NCBI RefSeq assembly: GCF_006539885.1
Contig: NZ_BJNW01000025.1
Coordinates: forward strand, 1-42,509
Origin: Kocuria varians
GTDB taxonomy: Bacteria; Actinomycetota; Actinomycetes; Actinomycetales; Micrococcaceae
Reading direction: 5' to 3'
Length of the DNA stretch: 42,509 nt
The notes under the pieces are model-generated. The model was not told the origin of the DNA. It worked only from the letters and a program-made list of their open reading frames with translations, and ran no database searches. Shown here piece by piece: positions 17,394 to 29,107 of the stretch. Position 1 is the first letter of the stretch. The number at the start of each line of letters is the position of its first letter. A program made the translations under genes and the position numbers.

Positions 17394-18320
17394 TCAGCGC
17401 AGCACCACCGTCTTGGCGCCGTGCAGGATCACGCGCCCCTCGCAGTGCCAGCGCACGGCGTCCGAGAGAGCCTTGCACTCGGTGTCCCGGCCCGCCGCCA
17501 CGAGGTCCTCCGGGCCGTAGGCGTGGTTCACCTCGACGACCTGCTGGGTGATGATCGGGCCCTCGTCCAGCTCCGCGTTGACGTAGTGGGCCGTGGCGCC
17601 CACCGTCTTGACCCCGCGCTCGTAGGCCTGGTGGTAGGGCTTCGCACCCTTGAAGGAGGGGAGGAACGAGTGGTGGATGTTGATCACGCGGCCTTCCATG
17701 CGGGTGGCCAGGGAATCGCTGAGCACCTGCATGTAGCGGGCGAGCACCACCAGGTCCACCTCGAAGCGGTCCACGAGCTCGAGCAGCCGCGCCTCTGCCT
17801 CCGGCTTGGTGTCCCGGGTGACGGGGACGTGGAAGAACGGGATGCCGTGCCACTCCACGAGCCGCTGGTGGTCCAGGTGGTTGGAGACGACCGCGACGAT
17901 GTCCACCGGCAGCTCACCGGTGCGCGCCCGGAACAGCAGGTCGTTGAGGCAGTGCTCGAACTTGGAGACCATCACCAGCACCCGGCGCTTCTCCTTGTGG
18001 CGGTGCAGCTCCCACCGCATCTCGAAGTGCTCCGCCACCGGGGCGAGGTCCGCGCGCAGGGCGTCCTCGTCCAGCCCGCCGGGCGCGCCGGGGGCCACGT
18101 GCACGCGCATGAAGAACCGGCCCACACGGCGGTCGTCGAACTGGGTGAGTTCCACGATGTTCGCTCCGTGTTCCAGGAGCACCCCACTGACCGCGTGCAC
18201 GATCCCGAGCTGCTCCGGGCAGTCGAGAGTCAGGACCAGCTCGGGTCCGTTGTCCGCGGGGTCGGTGCTCCCGGGCCGCGGTGCGGGGCCGGGTGTGGAG
18301 GACGTGGGTTGGGGAACCAT
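17394..18320 (-). CDS. purU: Formyltetrahydrofolate deformylase
   Basis: A 308-residue PurU: an N-terminal ACT domain (about 25-105, LTLDCPEQLGIVHAVSGVL) and a formyl-transferase fold (about 110-308). Catalytic Asn and His are in INIHHSFLPSFKGAKPYHQA and the Asp in NAELDEGPIITQQ. It hydrolyses 10-formyl-THF to formate and THF. As last gene of the sox operon (90 bases after soxG) it would recycle THF loaded by sarcosine oxidase, a common pairing. The ATG at 18320 has GGAG seven bases upstream. The 188 bases between 17206 and 17393 hold no gene. Confidence 0.95.
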   Translation of the reverse strand: MVPQPTSSTPGPAPRPGSTDPADNGPELVLTLDCPEQLGIVHAVSGVLLEHGANIVELTQFDDRRVGRFFMRVHVAPGAPGGLDEDALRADLAPVAEHFEMRWELHRHKEKRRVLVMVSKFEHCLNDLLFRARTGELPVDIVAVVSNHLDHQRLVEWHGIPFFHVPVTRDTKPEAEARLLELVDRFEVDLVVLARYMQVLSDSLATRMEGRVINIHHSFLPSFKGAKPYHQAYERGVKTVGATAHYVNAELDEGPIITQQVVEVNHAYGPEDLVAAGRDTECKALSDAVRWHCEGRVILHGAKTVVLR

Positions 18321-18410
18321 GGTGGGTCTCCTCGTGCTTGCGCTGGGATGGTGCGGGGTCCGTGCCCGACGCCGCCCTGGGCCGGTGCTCAGGGGCGTCG
18401 GGTGTGCTGC

Positions 18411-19112
18411 TCAGGCGACCTCGAGGGAGGCGAACTCGGTCATGGCGTCCAGGAGCCACTGCGCGGTGTACTGCGCGAAGGAGGCCCGCGGCATGATCCG
18501 CCAGGTCTGCTCCCCGGTGCGCCACAGCAGCACCTGCACGAGGCCGAGCGTCGTGGACACCGCGGATCCCACCGCGAAGACCCGCGGGTGCAGGTCGATG
18601 GGACAGCCCTTCTCCAGCACCGCTCGCGCCGAGGGACCGCTCAGTTCGAGCGTGGTGCGGTTCGCGGAGAGGTCCACCACCTGCCCCGGACCGCCGTCCG
18701 CCACGAGCGCGTCCGCGAGGCGCTGCGCCAGGGGGCTCGTGGAGAGGGTGGGCAGAGCACCGGGTTCCCGCTCGCCGTCGGACGTTCCGGCGGACAGACC
18801 CGCGGGGAGCTCGGTCTCGTCGGGGCCCACGAGCAGGAACTCGTCCGGGCCCTGCCACAGGATCGCGACGCCCTCGGGAGTTCCCGTGACCGGTCCCGGG
18901 CCCGCCGGGAGCTCGAGGCCCACGACGTCGCTCAGGATACGCGCCGTCGTCGTCCCGGGCGTGGCCCGCAGCCCCACCATGGTGAGGAACGGGATCTCGC
19001 GCAGCGCCACGCCGCGGGGGCCGGGCACCGCGGCGTCCTGCAGCTTCGTGGCCCAGGCCTCCAGGGGACTGTGGCGCAGGGGCGTGATGTCGGGGTGCTG
19101 GGTCTCAGCCAT
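18411..19112 (-). CDS. soxG: Sarcosine oxidase gamma subunit
   Basis: A 233-residue subunit of heterotetrameric sarcosine oxidase. The family pattern of a small GcvT-like fold is visible ([54 protein letters not shown]). In the complex it packs against the alpha subunit and has no catalytic cofactor of its own. It starts inside the end of soxA (ATG 19112, soxA stop ends at 19105: an 8-base overlap), so translation is coupled. The upstream frame extension to 19202 lies inside soxA and is rejected. Confidence 0.9.
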   Translation of the reverse strand: MAETQHPDITPLRHSPLEAWATKLQDAAVPGPRGVALREIPFLTMVGLRATPGTTTARILSDVVGLELPAGPGPVTGTPEGVAILWQGPDEFLLVGPDETELPAGLSAGTSDGEREPGALPTLSTSPLAQRLADALVADGGPGQVVDLSANRTTLELSGPSARAVLEKGCPIDLHPRVFAVGSAVSTTLGLVQVLLWRTGEQTWRIMPRASFAQYTAQWLLDAMTEFASLEVA

Positions 19113-22017
19113 CTCGGCGGTTCCCTTCGGGGTCGTAGAGCACGGGTTCGGCGAGGAGAACGTCCACCAGGCGGCCGTCGAGCGGGGCCTGCAGGGTCTC
19201 ACCCACGCGGGCGCGGCCGTTCTTGACGAGCGCGAGGCCGAACGTGCGCCCCAGCGCCGCGCTGCGGTAGCTGGAGGTCACGTGGCCCTCCATGGGAACG
19301 GGGCCCAGCTCGGGGGTCACGGGTGTGCCCGCGGTGATGAGCTGCGCGCCCTCGGGGAGCAGGACGTCCTGCTCCACCGGGAGCACCGCCACGAGCTGCT
19401 TGCGGTCCTCCCGGCTCGTGTCCGCGCGGGCGTAGGAGTGCTTGCCGATGAAGTCCTTGGTCTTGGACACCACCCACTCCATGCCCAGGTCCTGCGGGGT
19501 CACGGTGCCGTCCGTGTCCTGCCCCACGATGGGGAAGGCCTTCTCCGCGCGCAGCACGTGCATGGTCTCGGTGCCGTACGGGGTGATCCCGAACTCCTGA
19601 CCCGCCGCGAAGACGTCCTCCCAGACGGCCAGGCCGTACCAGCTGGCCACGTTGATCTCGAACGCCAGTTCACCGGAGAACGAGATGCGGCAGATCCGCG
19701 CGGGGATCCCGGAGGCGAGCACGGTCTCGCGGAACGCCATGAACGGGAAGGCGTCCTGGGAGACGTCCAGGTCCGGGGCGAGCTTCGCGATCACGGCACG
19801 GGACGTGGGGCCGGCCACGGCCACGGTGGTCCACTGCTCGGTCACGGACGTGAACCACACGTCGAGCTCGGGCCACTCGGTCTGCGACCACTCCTCCAGC
19901 CACTCCAGGACCTTCGCGGCCCCGCCCGTGGTGGTGGTCATCAGGTAGCGGTCCTCGTACAGGCGCAGCGTCACGCCGTCGTCGAAGACCATGCCGTCCG
20001 GGGTGCACATCACGCCGTAGCGGCCCATGCCGGGCTTCAGCTTCTTGAACGCGTTCGTGTAGACGCGGTTGAGGAACTCCCCGGCGTCCGTGCCCCGGAT
20101 CTCGATCGTGCCCAGGGTGGTGGCGTCCATGAACCCCACGCCGTTGCGCACGGCCGCGCACTCGCGCAGCACGGCGGCCTCCATGTCCTCCCCGGGCTGC
20201 GGGTAGTACCACGGGCGCTTCCACTGGCCCACGTCCTCGAACAGCGCCCCGTGGGCCACGTGCCACGGGTGGATCGAGGTCAGGCGGGCGGGGTCGAAGA
20301 GCACTCCCTGGCGGCGTCCGGCCAGTGCGGCGAAGGCCACGGGGGTGTACGGCGCGCGGTAGGTGGTGGTGCCGATCCCGGCCACGTCCCCGGTCTTCAA
20401 CGCCTGGGCGATCACGCCGATGGCGTTCACCGCGGACGTCTTGCCCTGGTCGTTGGCCGTGGAGATCGAGGTGTAGCGCTTGATGTGCTCCACCGAGCGC
20501 ATGCCCGCGCCCACCGAGCGCAGCACGTCCGCCACGGTCTGGTCCCGCTGCAGGTCCACGAAGTGCCGGCTCCAGTCCTGCTCGTCACCGGCCTCGCGGG
20601 GCACGAGCCACAGCGGCCGGGCCGGGGCGATCTGCTCGGGCGTGGCCGCGGGGACCCGCACCTCGCCCGGGAAGCCCGCGTTCTGGGCGGCCTGTGCGCC
20701 GGCGGTCGCGCCCTCGGCCAGGCAGCCGACCAGGTCCAGGGTGCCGGTGAGGGCGCCCGCGCACTGCTGGTCCCGCACCCCGGCAACGGGCACGAACCCG
20801 GCCAGGGCGTCGTCCCAGGTGAGTTTTCCCTGGCGCTGGCTGTGCAGGTGCACCACCGGGCTCCACCCGCCGGAGACGGCCAGGAGGTCCGCGTCGAGCG
20901 TGTCGTACGGGCCGGTGGGCTGGGCGTCCTCGTCGATCGGGCTGACGACGACGCCGCTGACCCGTCCGTCCGGGCCGTCACCCAGGGTGTCCACCACGGC
21001 GCTGCCGGGGCACACGCGCACGCCCGTGGCCTGCGCGACCCGCGCGGCGGCGTCGCCCGGCTCGGGTCGACTGTCCACCACGGCGACGACGTCGATCCCC
21101 GCCGACCGCAGGTCGCCCACCAGGGCGTAGGCGGAGTCGTTGGTGGTCGCCACGACCACGCGCCGCCCCGCCGCCACGGCGAACCTGTTCAGGTAGGTGC
21201 GCACCGCCGCGGCGAGCATGATGCCGGGGCGGTCGTTGTTCGCGAAGACCACGGGCCGCTCGTGGGCGCCGGTGGCGAGGACCACCTGGCGGGCGCGCAC
21301 GTGCCAGATCCGCTCCCGTGAGAGGCCCGGTCCGGCCGGGGCCGCGAGGTGGTCGGTGCGGCGCTGGACGGCCACCACGTAGTTGCTGTCGTAGTTGCCG
21401 AACGCGGTGGTGCGCTGCAGCACCGTGACCTCGGGGTTCTCCAGCAGCTCCGCCTCGACCCGCGCGGCCCACTGCCAGCCGGGCACCCCGTCCACGGTCT
21501 CCTCGCGGGCGGACAGCAGCGATCCGCCGGGCAGGGGCTGCTCGTCCATGAGCACCACGCGCGCCCCGGAAGCGGCGGCCCGCTGGGCGGCCGTCAGCCC
21601 TGCCGGGCCCGCACCGACCACGAGCACGTCCGTGTGCACGTACTTCGCGTCGTAGCAGGCCTCGTCCCGGGCGGGGTCCAGCTGCCCCAGCCCGCGCAGG
21701 TACTCGGCGCGCAGACCGTCGGTGAGTTCCACGGTGGTGGCCGGGAGCATGGACTCGGCCACGTCCACCGCGGTGCGCGGAGCCACCTTGAGCAGGGCGT
21801 TGGGCTCCTCGACCCCGGCGGTCAGGATGCCGCGCGGGCGGCCCAGGTACATGGAGTCCCCGCAGCGCAGCACACCCCCCGCGAGCAGCGCGGAGGCCAC
21901 GGTGTCCCCGGGGTGGCCCGCGAACTCGCGGCCGTCCACGGTGAAGGCCAGGGCGGCGTCGCGGTCCACACCGGTGGCCCGCCAGGTATCGGCGGGAAGA
22001 CGGAACGGGGCGTTCAT
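19105..22017 (-). CDS. soxA: Sarcosine oxidase alpha subunit
   Basis: A 970-residue alpha subunit, full length for the family. An N-terminal 2Fe-2S-ferredoxin-like fold ([22 protein letters not shown]), which in this enzyme lacks an iron centre, is followed by an NAD-binding Rossmann region ([21 protein letters not shown], about 135-160, and ATGAHERP), then by a C-terminal GcvT-like folate-binding half (about 590-970; [43 protein letters not shown]). Known reaction of the complex: sarcosine to glycine with transfer of the methyl group to THF as 5,10-methylene-THF and release of H2O2. Its ATG overlaps the soxD stop (ATGA at 22014-22017). Confidence 0.95.
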   Translation of the reverse strand: MNAPFRLPADTWRATGVDRDAALAFTVDGREFAGHPGDTVASALLAGGVLRCGDSMYLGRPRGILTAGVEEPNALLKVAPRTAVDVAESMLPATTVELTDGLRAEYLRGLGQLDPARDEACYDAKYVHTDVLVVGAGPAGLTAAQRAAASGARVVLMDEQPLPGGSLLSAREETVDGVPGWQWAARVEAELLENPEVTVLQRTTAFGNYDSNYVVAVQRRTDHLAAPAGPGLSRERIWHVRARQVVLATGAHERPVVFANNDRPGIMLAAAVRTYLNRFAVAAGRRVVVATTNDSAYALVGDLRSAGIDVVAVVDSRPEPGDAAARVAQATGVRVCPGSAVVDTLGDGPDGRVSGVVVSPIDEDAQPTGPYDTLDADLLAVSGGWSPVVHLHSQRQGKLTWDDALAGFVPVAGVRDQQCAGALTGTLDLVGCLAEGATAGAQAAQNAGFPGEVRVPAATPEQIAPARPLWLVPREAGDEQDWSRHFVDLQRDQTVADVLRSVGAGMRSVEHIKRYTSISTANDQGKTSAVNAIGVIAQALKTGDVAGIGTTTYRAPYTPVAFAALAGRRQGVLFDPARLTSIHPWHVAHGALFEDVGQWKRPWYYPQPGEDMEAAVLRECAAVRNGVGFMDATTLGTIEIRGTDAGEFLNRVYTNAFKKLKPGMGRYGVMCTPDGMVFDDGVTLRLYEDRYLMTTTTGGAAKVLEWLEEWSQTEWPELDVWFTSVTEQWTTVAVAGPTSRAVIAKLAPDLDVSQDAFPFMAFRETVLASGIPARICRISFSGELAFEINVASWYGLAVWEDVFAAGQEFGITPYGTETMHVLRAEKAFPIVGQDTDGTVTPQDLGMEWVVSKTKDFIGKHSYARADTSREDRKQLVAVLPVEQDVLLPEGAQLITAGTPVTPELGPVPMEGHVTSSYRSAALGRTFGLALVKNGRARVGETLQAPLDGRLVDVLLAEPVLYDPEGNRRDG

Positions 22018-22295
22018 CGGGCACCTCCGGGGGCGGTCTTGCCCATGCGGTAGACGGCGGAGATCTCGTACGTGGCGGTGTCGCGCACCACGTTGAACCA
22101 GCGGCGGCACCCCACGGTGTGCACCCACCGCTCCTTGAGCAGCCCCTTGGGGTTGCTCCGGTAGAAGAGGTACTCGGACCACTGCCGGTCCGTCAGCTCG
22201 AAGGGGTCCTCCGGGTAGGGCACATGGGCCTCCCCGCCGTAGTGGTACTCGGTCTCGTCACGCGGCCCGCAGTAGGGGCACTCGATCAGCAGCAT
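22014..22295 (-). CDS. soxD: Sarcosine oxidase delta subunit
   Basis: A 93-residue zinc-binding subunit. CPYCG near the N-terminus supplies two cysteines, and [10 protein letters not shown] near residue 60 gives the His and Cys of the metal site; [22 protein letters not shown] is the characteristic middle. It lies between soxB (37-base gap) and soxA (4-base overlap), the usual soxBDAG order. Confidence 0.95.
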   Translation of the reverse strand: MLLIECPYCGPRDETEYHYGGEAHVPYPEDPFELTDRQWSEYLFYRSNPKGLLKERWVHTVGCRRWFNVVRDTATYEISAVYRMGKTAPGGAR

Positions 22296-22332
22296 CGTGG
22301 TTCGTCTCCTCGGTGGAAGCGGCGGGGAACGG

Positions 22333-23550
22333 TCAGTGGGCCACGGCGGCGGCGCCGTGCTCGTCGATCAGCACACCGGTCTCGAAGCGCTCCAGGCAGA
22401 ACGGCTCGTTCAGCGGGTGCGGGGCGTCGTTGGCGATGGTGTGCGCGAAGGCGTAGCCGGCACCCGGGGTGCCCTTGAACCCGCCGGTGCCCCAGCCGCA
22501 GTTCACGTACATCTGCCCCACCGGGGTCTTGGACACGATCGGGGAGGCGTCCAGGGTGACGTCCACGATCCCGCCCCACGTCCGCAGCACGTGCGCCCGC
22601 GCGAAGATCGGGAACAGCTCCACCGCCGCGGCCATCTGCTCCTCGATCACGTGGAACGCCCCGCGCTGGCCGTAGCCGTTGTAGGCGTCCACGCCCGCAC
22701 CCATGACCAGCTCGCCCTTGTGCGCCTGCGAGACGTAGACGTGCACGTGGTTGGACATCACCACCGTGGGGTGCACCGGCTCGTGCAGCTCGGAGACCAG
22801 GGCCTGCAGCGGGTGGGACTGGATCGGCAGCCGGAACCCCGCGAGCTCCGCGAGCACCGAGCTGTGCCCCGCCCCGCACAGCCCCACCTTCCCGGCGTTG
22901 ATCCGGCCCCGGGAGGTCTCCACGGCCACCACGCGCTCGCCGTCCTTCACGAACCCAGTGACCTCGCAGTTCTGGATGATGTCCACGCCCATCTCGTCGC
23001 ACTTGCGCGCGAACGCCCAGGCCACGTGGTCGTGCTTGGCGATGCCCGCGCGCGGCTGGTACGTGGCACCCATGACCGGGTAGCGCAGCTCGTCCGACGT
23101 GTTGATGATCGGGCACAGCTCCTTGACCTGCTCCGGGGTGATCCACTCGGCGTCGATCCCGTTGAGCTTGTTCGCGTTCACCCGCCGCACGGACTCGCGG
23201 ACGTCCTGCAGGGTGTGGGCCAGGTTCATCACGCCGCGCTGCGAGAACAGGAAGTCGTACTCCAGCTCCTCCGGCAGCTGCTCCCACAGCTTCAGGGAGT
23301 GCTCGTACATGGCCGCGGACTCGTCCCACAGGTAGTTCGAGCGGATGATCGTGGTGTTGCGGGCCATGTTCCCGCCCGCGAGCCAGCCCCGCTCCAGCAC
23401 CGCAATGTTGGTCATGCCGTGGTTCTTCGCCAGGTAGTAGGCGGTCGCGAGCCCGTGTCCGCCGCCGCCCACGATCACGGCGTCGTACGAGGGCTTCGGG
23501 TCCGGGTTGTGCCAGAGGAAGTCCGGGTGCTCCGGGAGCAGGTCGGCCAT
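22333..23550 (-). CDS. soxB: Sarcosine oxidase beta subunit
   Basis: A 405-residue FAD/FMN-binding beta subunit, which oxidises sarcosine. The dinucleotide motif [22 protein letters not shown] lies near residues 24-45, [19 protein letters not shown] near 60-78, and the C-terminal [19 protein letters not shown] is conserved in the family. The ATG at 23550 ([13 protein letters not shown]) has GGAG eight bases upstream; the frame extension to 23811 crosses the promoter and is rejected. First gene of soxB-D-A-G-purU. Confidence 0.95.
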   Translation of the reverse strand: MADLLPEHPDFLWHNPDPKPSYDAVIVGGGGHGLATAYYLAKNHGMTNIAVLERGWLAGGNMARNTTIIRSNYLWDESAAMYEHSLKLWEQLPEELEYDFLFSQRGVMNLAHTLQDVRESVRRVNANKLNGIDAEWITPEQVKELCPIINTSDELRYPVMGATYQPRAGIAKHDHVAWAFARKCDEMGVDIIQNCEVTGFVKDGERVVAVETSRGRINAGKVGLCGAGHSSVLAELAGFRLPIQSHPLQALVSELHEPVHPTVVMSNHVHVYVSQAHKGELVMGAGVDAYNGYGQRGAFHVIEEQMAAAVELFPIFARAHVLRTWGGIVDVTLDASPIVSKTPVGQMYVNCGWGTGGFKGTPGAGYAFAHTIANDAPHPLNEPFCLERFETGVLIDEHGAAAVAH

Positions 23551-23898
23551 CGGGAGACTCCGTTCGGATCGGCTTGGGATCGGGCGGCGGGGACGAGCGC
23601 GGTGCCGCGGCAAGGGCCTGCCCGGGCTCGGCTGCCGGTTGTCGGCATCTGATATATCTGTTGTCCGTACACGGTATGTGAGCCGTGTCACCCCCGTCAA
23701 CGGGGTGGTCCACTGCCTTGCGGCAGAGCATGTGATCTGGTTAACGTAGCCCAACAGCTTACGGCGGGTCCGGATCGGACTATCTACCGGGCGAGCACAC
23801 AGGCACTGCACTGGTTCCGCGCCAGCGAGCTCCCGGTACGGCTGGGCACTGATCCGCTGCGCGCTGCACCCGGTGGCTTGTCACGAGGAGCCAGCGCC
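23551..23898. promoter_or_regulatory. Shared control region between the sox and xdh operons
   Basis: This 348-base non-coding stretch separates divergent soxB and xdhA. It holds several candidate protein-binding sites: GATATATC (23651-23658), the interrupted repeat CCGT-N2-ACGG (23664-23673), CCCCGTCAACGGGG (23692-23705) and a CTGCC/GGCAG hairpin (23713-23726). For xdhA a weak promoter can be drawn with TTACGG (23759-23764), 16 bases, TATCTA (23781-23786). No riboswitch was recognised. Confidence 0.5.
23671..23700 (-). promoter_or_regulatory. Sox operon promoter
   Basis: On the minus strand, TTGACG (23700-23695), an 18-base spacer and TACCGT (23676-23671) make a good sigma-70-type promoter. 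Transcription would begin near 23664, just before the palindrome GATATATC, well placed for a repressor. The -35 box lies within the CCCCGTCAACGGGG palindrome. Inferred leader: about 115 bases. Confidence 0.6.
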
Positions 23899-25418
<1,520 letters not shown>

Positions 25419-25422
<4 letters not shown>

Positions 25423-27797
25423 CGTCGCTCGCGGATCGTCCCGAGAACCCGGTGGTGGGCCGCGCCGTGGCCCACGACAGCGCGGCGGAGCACGCCACCG
25501 GCGAGGCGCTGTACACGGACGACCTGATCCACCGGAGCCAGAACGTGCTGCACGCGTGGCCTGTGCAGGCCCCGCACGCCCACGCGCGGATCACGTCCCT
25601 GGACGCCGCTCCCACGCTGCAGGTCCCCGGTGTGGTGCGCGTGCTGACGGCGGAGGACGTCCCCGGGACCAACGACTCCGGGATCAAGGGGGACGAGCCC
25701 CTGTTCCCCCGCGAGGTGATGTTCCACGGCCAGGCGGTGTGCTGGGTGCTGGGCGAGACCCTCGAGGCCGCGCGCCTCGGGGCGGAGGCCGTGGCCGTAG
25801 AGTACGAGCCCCTGGAGTCGATCGTCACCCTCACGGAGGCGATCGCGGCCGGGAGCTTCCAGGGCGGGCAGCCCACGGTCAGCCGGGGGGACGCAGAGGC
25901 CGGGCTCGCGGGTGCGCCCCACCGTTTCAGCGGCGAGTTCGAGTTCGGCGGACAGGAGCACTTCTACCTGGAGACGCACGCGTCCCTCGCACACGTGGAC
26001 GAGGGCGGGCAGGTGTTCATCCAGTGCAGCACGCAGCACCCCACCGAGACCCAGGAGATCGTGGCCCACGTGCTGGGCCTGCACAACCACGACGTGACGG
26101 TCCAGTGCCTGCGCATGGGCGGCGGGTTCGGCGGCAAGGAGATGCAGCCCCACGGCTTCGCGGCGGTCGCAGCACTGGGCGCCACCCTCACCGGCCGGCC
26201 CGTGCGGGTGCGGCTCACGCGCAACCAGGACATCACCCTGTCCGGCAAGCGTCACCCGTACCACGCGCAGTGGGAGGTGGGCTTCGACGAGGACGGCCGT
26301 CTCCTCGCGCTGCGGGCCACCGTCACGTCCGACGGCGGGTGGAGCCTGGACCTGTCCGAGCCGGTGCTGCAGCGCACCCTGTGCCACATCGAGAACGCGT
26401 ACTGGATCCCGGACATCGAGGTGCACGGCCGGGTCGCACGGACGAACAAGACCTCTCAGACGGCCTTCCGCGGCTTCGGCGGACCCCAGGGGATGCTCGT
26501 GATCGAGGACGTCCTGGGCCGCTGCGCGCCGCTGCTGGGTCTGGACCCCACGGAGCTGCGCAGCCGCAACCTCTACACCCCCGGCCAGCTCACCCCCTAC
26601 GGGCAGCCCGTCCGCCACGCGGAGCGCCTGAGCGCCATCTGGAACGAGCTGCACCGGCGCGCGGACATCACCCGGCGGCGTCGGGAGATCGATGAGTTCA
26701 ACGCCACCCACCCGGACGTGCGCCGCGCGCTCGCGGTGGCGCCCGTGAAGTTCGGGATCTCCTTCAACCTCACCGCCTTCAACCAGGCCGGGGCCCTGGT
26801 GCACGTGTACCGGGACGGGTCCGTGCTGATCAACCACGGCGGCACCGAGATGGGCCAGGGGCTGCACACCAAGATGCGCCAGGTGGCGGCCACCGCACTG
26901 GGTGTCCCGCTGGAGGCCGTGCGGCTCGCCCCCACCCGCACCGACAAGGTCCCCAACACCTCGGCCACCGCCGCCAGCTCCGGCTCGGACCTCAACGGCG
27001 GGGCCGTGAAGAACGCGTGCGAGCAGATCCGGGAACGGCTCGCCGAGGTCGCGGCCCGCGAGTTCACCATCCACCCGGACGACGTTCGCTTCGTGGACGG
27101 GATCGTCACCGGGCTCGGCTTCCACGACCGCGAGATGACGTTCGCGGAACTGGCCCACACGGCCTACTTCCAGCGGATCTCCCTGTGGGCCGCGGGCTAC
27201 TACCGCACCGACGGGCTGCACTGGGACGCCCAGCGGATGCAGGGCGAGCCCTTCAAGTACTTCTCCTACGGGGCCTCCGTGTCCGAGGTGGAGGTGGACG
27301 GCTTCACCGGGGCGTACCGGCTGCTGCGCACGGACATCGTCCACGACGTGGGAGACAGCCTCTCCCCGCTCATCGACGTTGGACAGATCGAGGGCGGCTT
27401 CGTGCAGGGCACCGGGTGGCTCACCCTGGAGGACCTGCGCTGGGACGAGTCCGACGGGCCCGCCCGCGGTCGGCTCACCACCCAGGCGGCGAGCACCTAC
27501 AAGCTCCCGAGCTTCTCCGAGATGCCCGAGGAGTTCAACGTGCACCTCTTCGAGAGGGCGACCGAGAGCGGCGTCGTCTACGGCTCCAAGGCCGTGGGGG
27601 AACCGCCGCTGATGCTCGCGTTCAGCGTGCGCGAGGCGCTGCGCGACGCGGCGGCGTCGTTCGGGCCGGAGGGGCACAGTGCGCGGCTCGCGAGCCCGGC
27701 CACCCCCGAGGCCGTGTTCTGGGCCGTCCAGGAGGCGCGGGAGGCCGCCGACGCCGCAGAGCCCGCCCGGTCGCCGGACGCCCCGGCAGCCGTCTGA
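25419..27797 (+). CDS. xdhB: Xanthine dehydrogenase large subunit (molybdopterin)
   Basis: A 792-residue molybdopterin-binding subunit that hydroxylates hypoxanthine and xanthine to urate. Seen: GGGFGGKEMQPHGFA (cofactor loop), FRGFGGPQG, GTEMGQGLHTKM and, near the C-terminus, VGEPPLMLAFSV with the catalytic Glu. The ATG at 25419 overlaps the xdhA stop by four bases; the longer frame from 25254 lies within xdhA. xdhC starts 1 base after its stop. The neighbouring guanine deaminase and purine permease support a purine substrate over other aromatic heterocycles. Confidence 0.93.
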
Positions 27798-27798
27798 C

Positions 27799-28593
27799 GT
27801 GGACTGGCTGGACGCCCTGCAGCTGCTGCGCGAGGAGGGCTCGCCGGGCGTGCTCGTGACCGTCACGGACGTGCGGGGCCACGCGCCACGACGGGCCGGG
27901 ACCAAGATGGTGGTGGCGGCCGAGCGCACGTGGGACACCGTGGGCGGCGGCAACCTCGAGGCCACGGTGGTCGAGCGGGCACGGGCCCTGATCGCCGCGG
28001 ACACGGACGAATCGCAGACCCTGGAGTTCTCCCTGACCGAGCACGCGCCCGTGGAGCACGCGCGGCAGTGCTGCGGAGGCGTGGTGAAGGTGCTGCTCGA
28101 ACCGCAGCGCGCCCGCCCCGTGGCGGCGGTCTTCGGCATGGGGCACGTGGGCTGGGAGCTGGCGCACGTGCTGTCCCGGTTCCCGGTGCGCGTGCACCTG
28201 GTGGACAGCCGCGCCGAGCACGTGGCGCCCGCCCGGTTCGAGGGGCTCACCGACGGTCCGGCGCGCCTGGAGCCGCGGCACAGCCCAGCGCCCGAGAACG
28301 CCCTGGGCGAGCTCCCTGCCGGGGCGCACGCGCTGATCATGAGCCACGACCACGCCGAGGACTTCATCCTGTGCGACGCCGCGCTGCGCCGGGGGGACCT
28401 GGCCACCGTGGGACTCATCGGGTCCTCCGCCAAGTGGGCGCGGTTCCGCAAACGGCTCGTGGCCGAGGGGCACCCGGCGGCCGCGGTGGACGCCATCACG
28501 TGCCCCATCGGGCTCCCCGGTGTGCCGGGCAAGTCCCCCGCGGCGATCGCGGTGAGCGTCGCGGCCGCGCTGCTCGAGCAGTTCGGGCTGTAG
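27799..28593 (+). CDS. xdhC: XdhC-family molybdenum cofactor insertion chaperone
   Basis: A 264-residue XdhC: N-terminal domain with VTVTDVRGHAPRRAGTKMVV and QCCGGVVKVLLE, then a Rossmann fold (AVFGMGHVGWELAHVLSRF) and the conserved VGLIGSSAKWARFRKRL and CPIGLPGVPGKSPAAIAVSVAA. It binds and delivers sulfurated Moco to the hydroxylase. The GTG start at 27799 begins 1 base after the xdhB stop, so translation is coupled. It converges with the guanine deaminase gene 19 bases away. Confidence 0.92.
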   Translation: MDWLDALQLLREEGSPGVLVTVTDVRGHAPRRAGTKMVVAAERTWDTVGGGNLEATVVERARALIAADTDESQTLEFSLTEHAPVEHARQCCGGVVKVLLEPQRARPVAAVFGMGHVGWELAHVLSRFPVRVHLVDSRAEHVAPARFEGLTDGPARLEPRHSPAPENALGELPAGAHALIMSHDHAEDFILCDAALRRGDLATVGLIGSSAKWARFRKRLVAEGHPAAAVDAITCPIGLPGVPGKSPAAIAVSVAAALLEQFGL

Positions 28594-28599
28594 GGGTCC

Positions 28600-28616
28600 C
28601 TGACCGGGCCGGTCAG
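28600..28616. terminator. Palindrome between xdhC and the guanine deaminase gene
   Basis: CTGACCGGGCCGGTCAG is a perfect inverted repeat in the short gap between two convergent genes; its right side includes the deaminase stop codon. It may terminate both transcripts. Confidence 0.5.
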
Positions 28617-29107
28617 TAGGTGGTGCGCTGCGCGTTCGCCGCCCACCGCTCGAAGGGCTCGGCGCGGGTGTCCAGGGCCACGTGGCGCACGGGCAGCAGC
28701 GCGTCCTTCTGCTCGGGGGTGGCGGTGAAGAAGTCGTAGAAGGCGGCGTCGTCGAAACCGCCCGCCGCGGCGTCGTGCCGGTCCGCGGCGAAGAAGACCC
28801 GCTCCAGGCGCGCCCAGAGGGCCGCGGAGAGGCACATGGGGCACGGCTCGCAGCTCGAGTAGAGCGTGGCGCCGCCGAGGTCGTGCGTCCCCAGCGCGGA
28901 GCATGCGGCGCGGATGGCGCAGACCTCGGCGTGGGCGGTGGGGTCGTTGTCCGCGGTCACGCGGTTCACGGCGGTGAACTCGCGCCCGTCAGCCGTGACG
29001 AGCAGGGCGCCGAACGGGCCGCCGTCCGCGGCCGCGTTGCGCGCGGCGGCGTCGATGGTAGTGCGCAGGTGCCGGTGGACGCTGTCCTGCTCAGGGTCGT
29101 TCGTCAT
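28613..29107 (-). CDS. guaD: Guanine deaminase (CDA-fold)
   Basis: A 164-residue cytidine-deaminase-fold enzyme, the size of Bacillus GuaD. Zinc site: HAE (His59-Glu61) and PCPMC (Cys89, Cys92). The C-terminal region (FYDFFTATPEQKDALLPVRHVALD) is also of the guanine deaminase type. It hydrolyses guanine to xanthine, the substrate of the adjacent xdh enzyme. The ATG at 29107 lies within the last codons of the permease gene (17-base overlap), so the two are coupled. Another purine or pyrimidine base specificity cannot be excluded. Confidence 0.88.
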   Translation of the reverse strand: MTNDPEQDSVHRHLRTTIDAAARNAAADGGPFGALLVTADGREFTAVNRVTADNDPTAHAEVCAIRAACSALGTHDLGGATLYSSCEPCPMCLSAALWARLERVFFAADRHDAAAGGFDDAAFYDFFTATPEQKDALLPVRHVALDTRAEPFERWAANAQRTTY

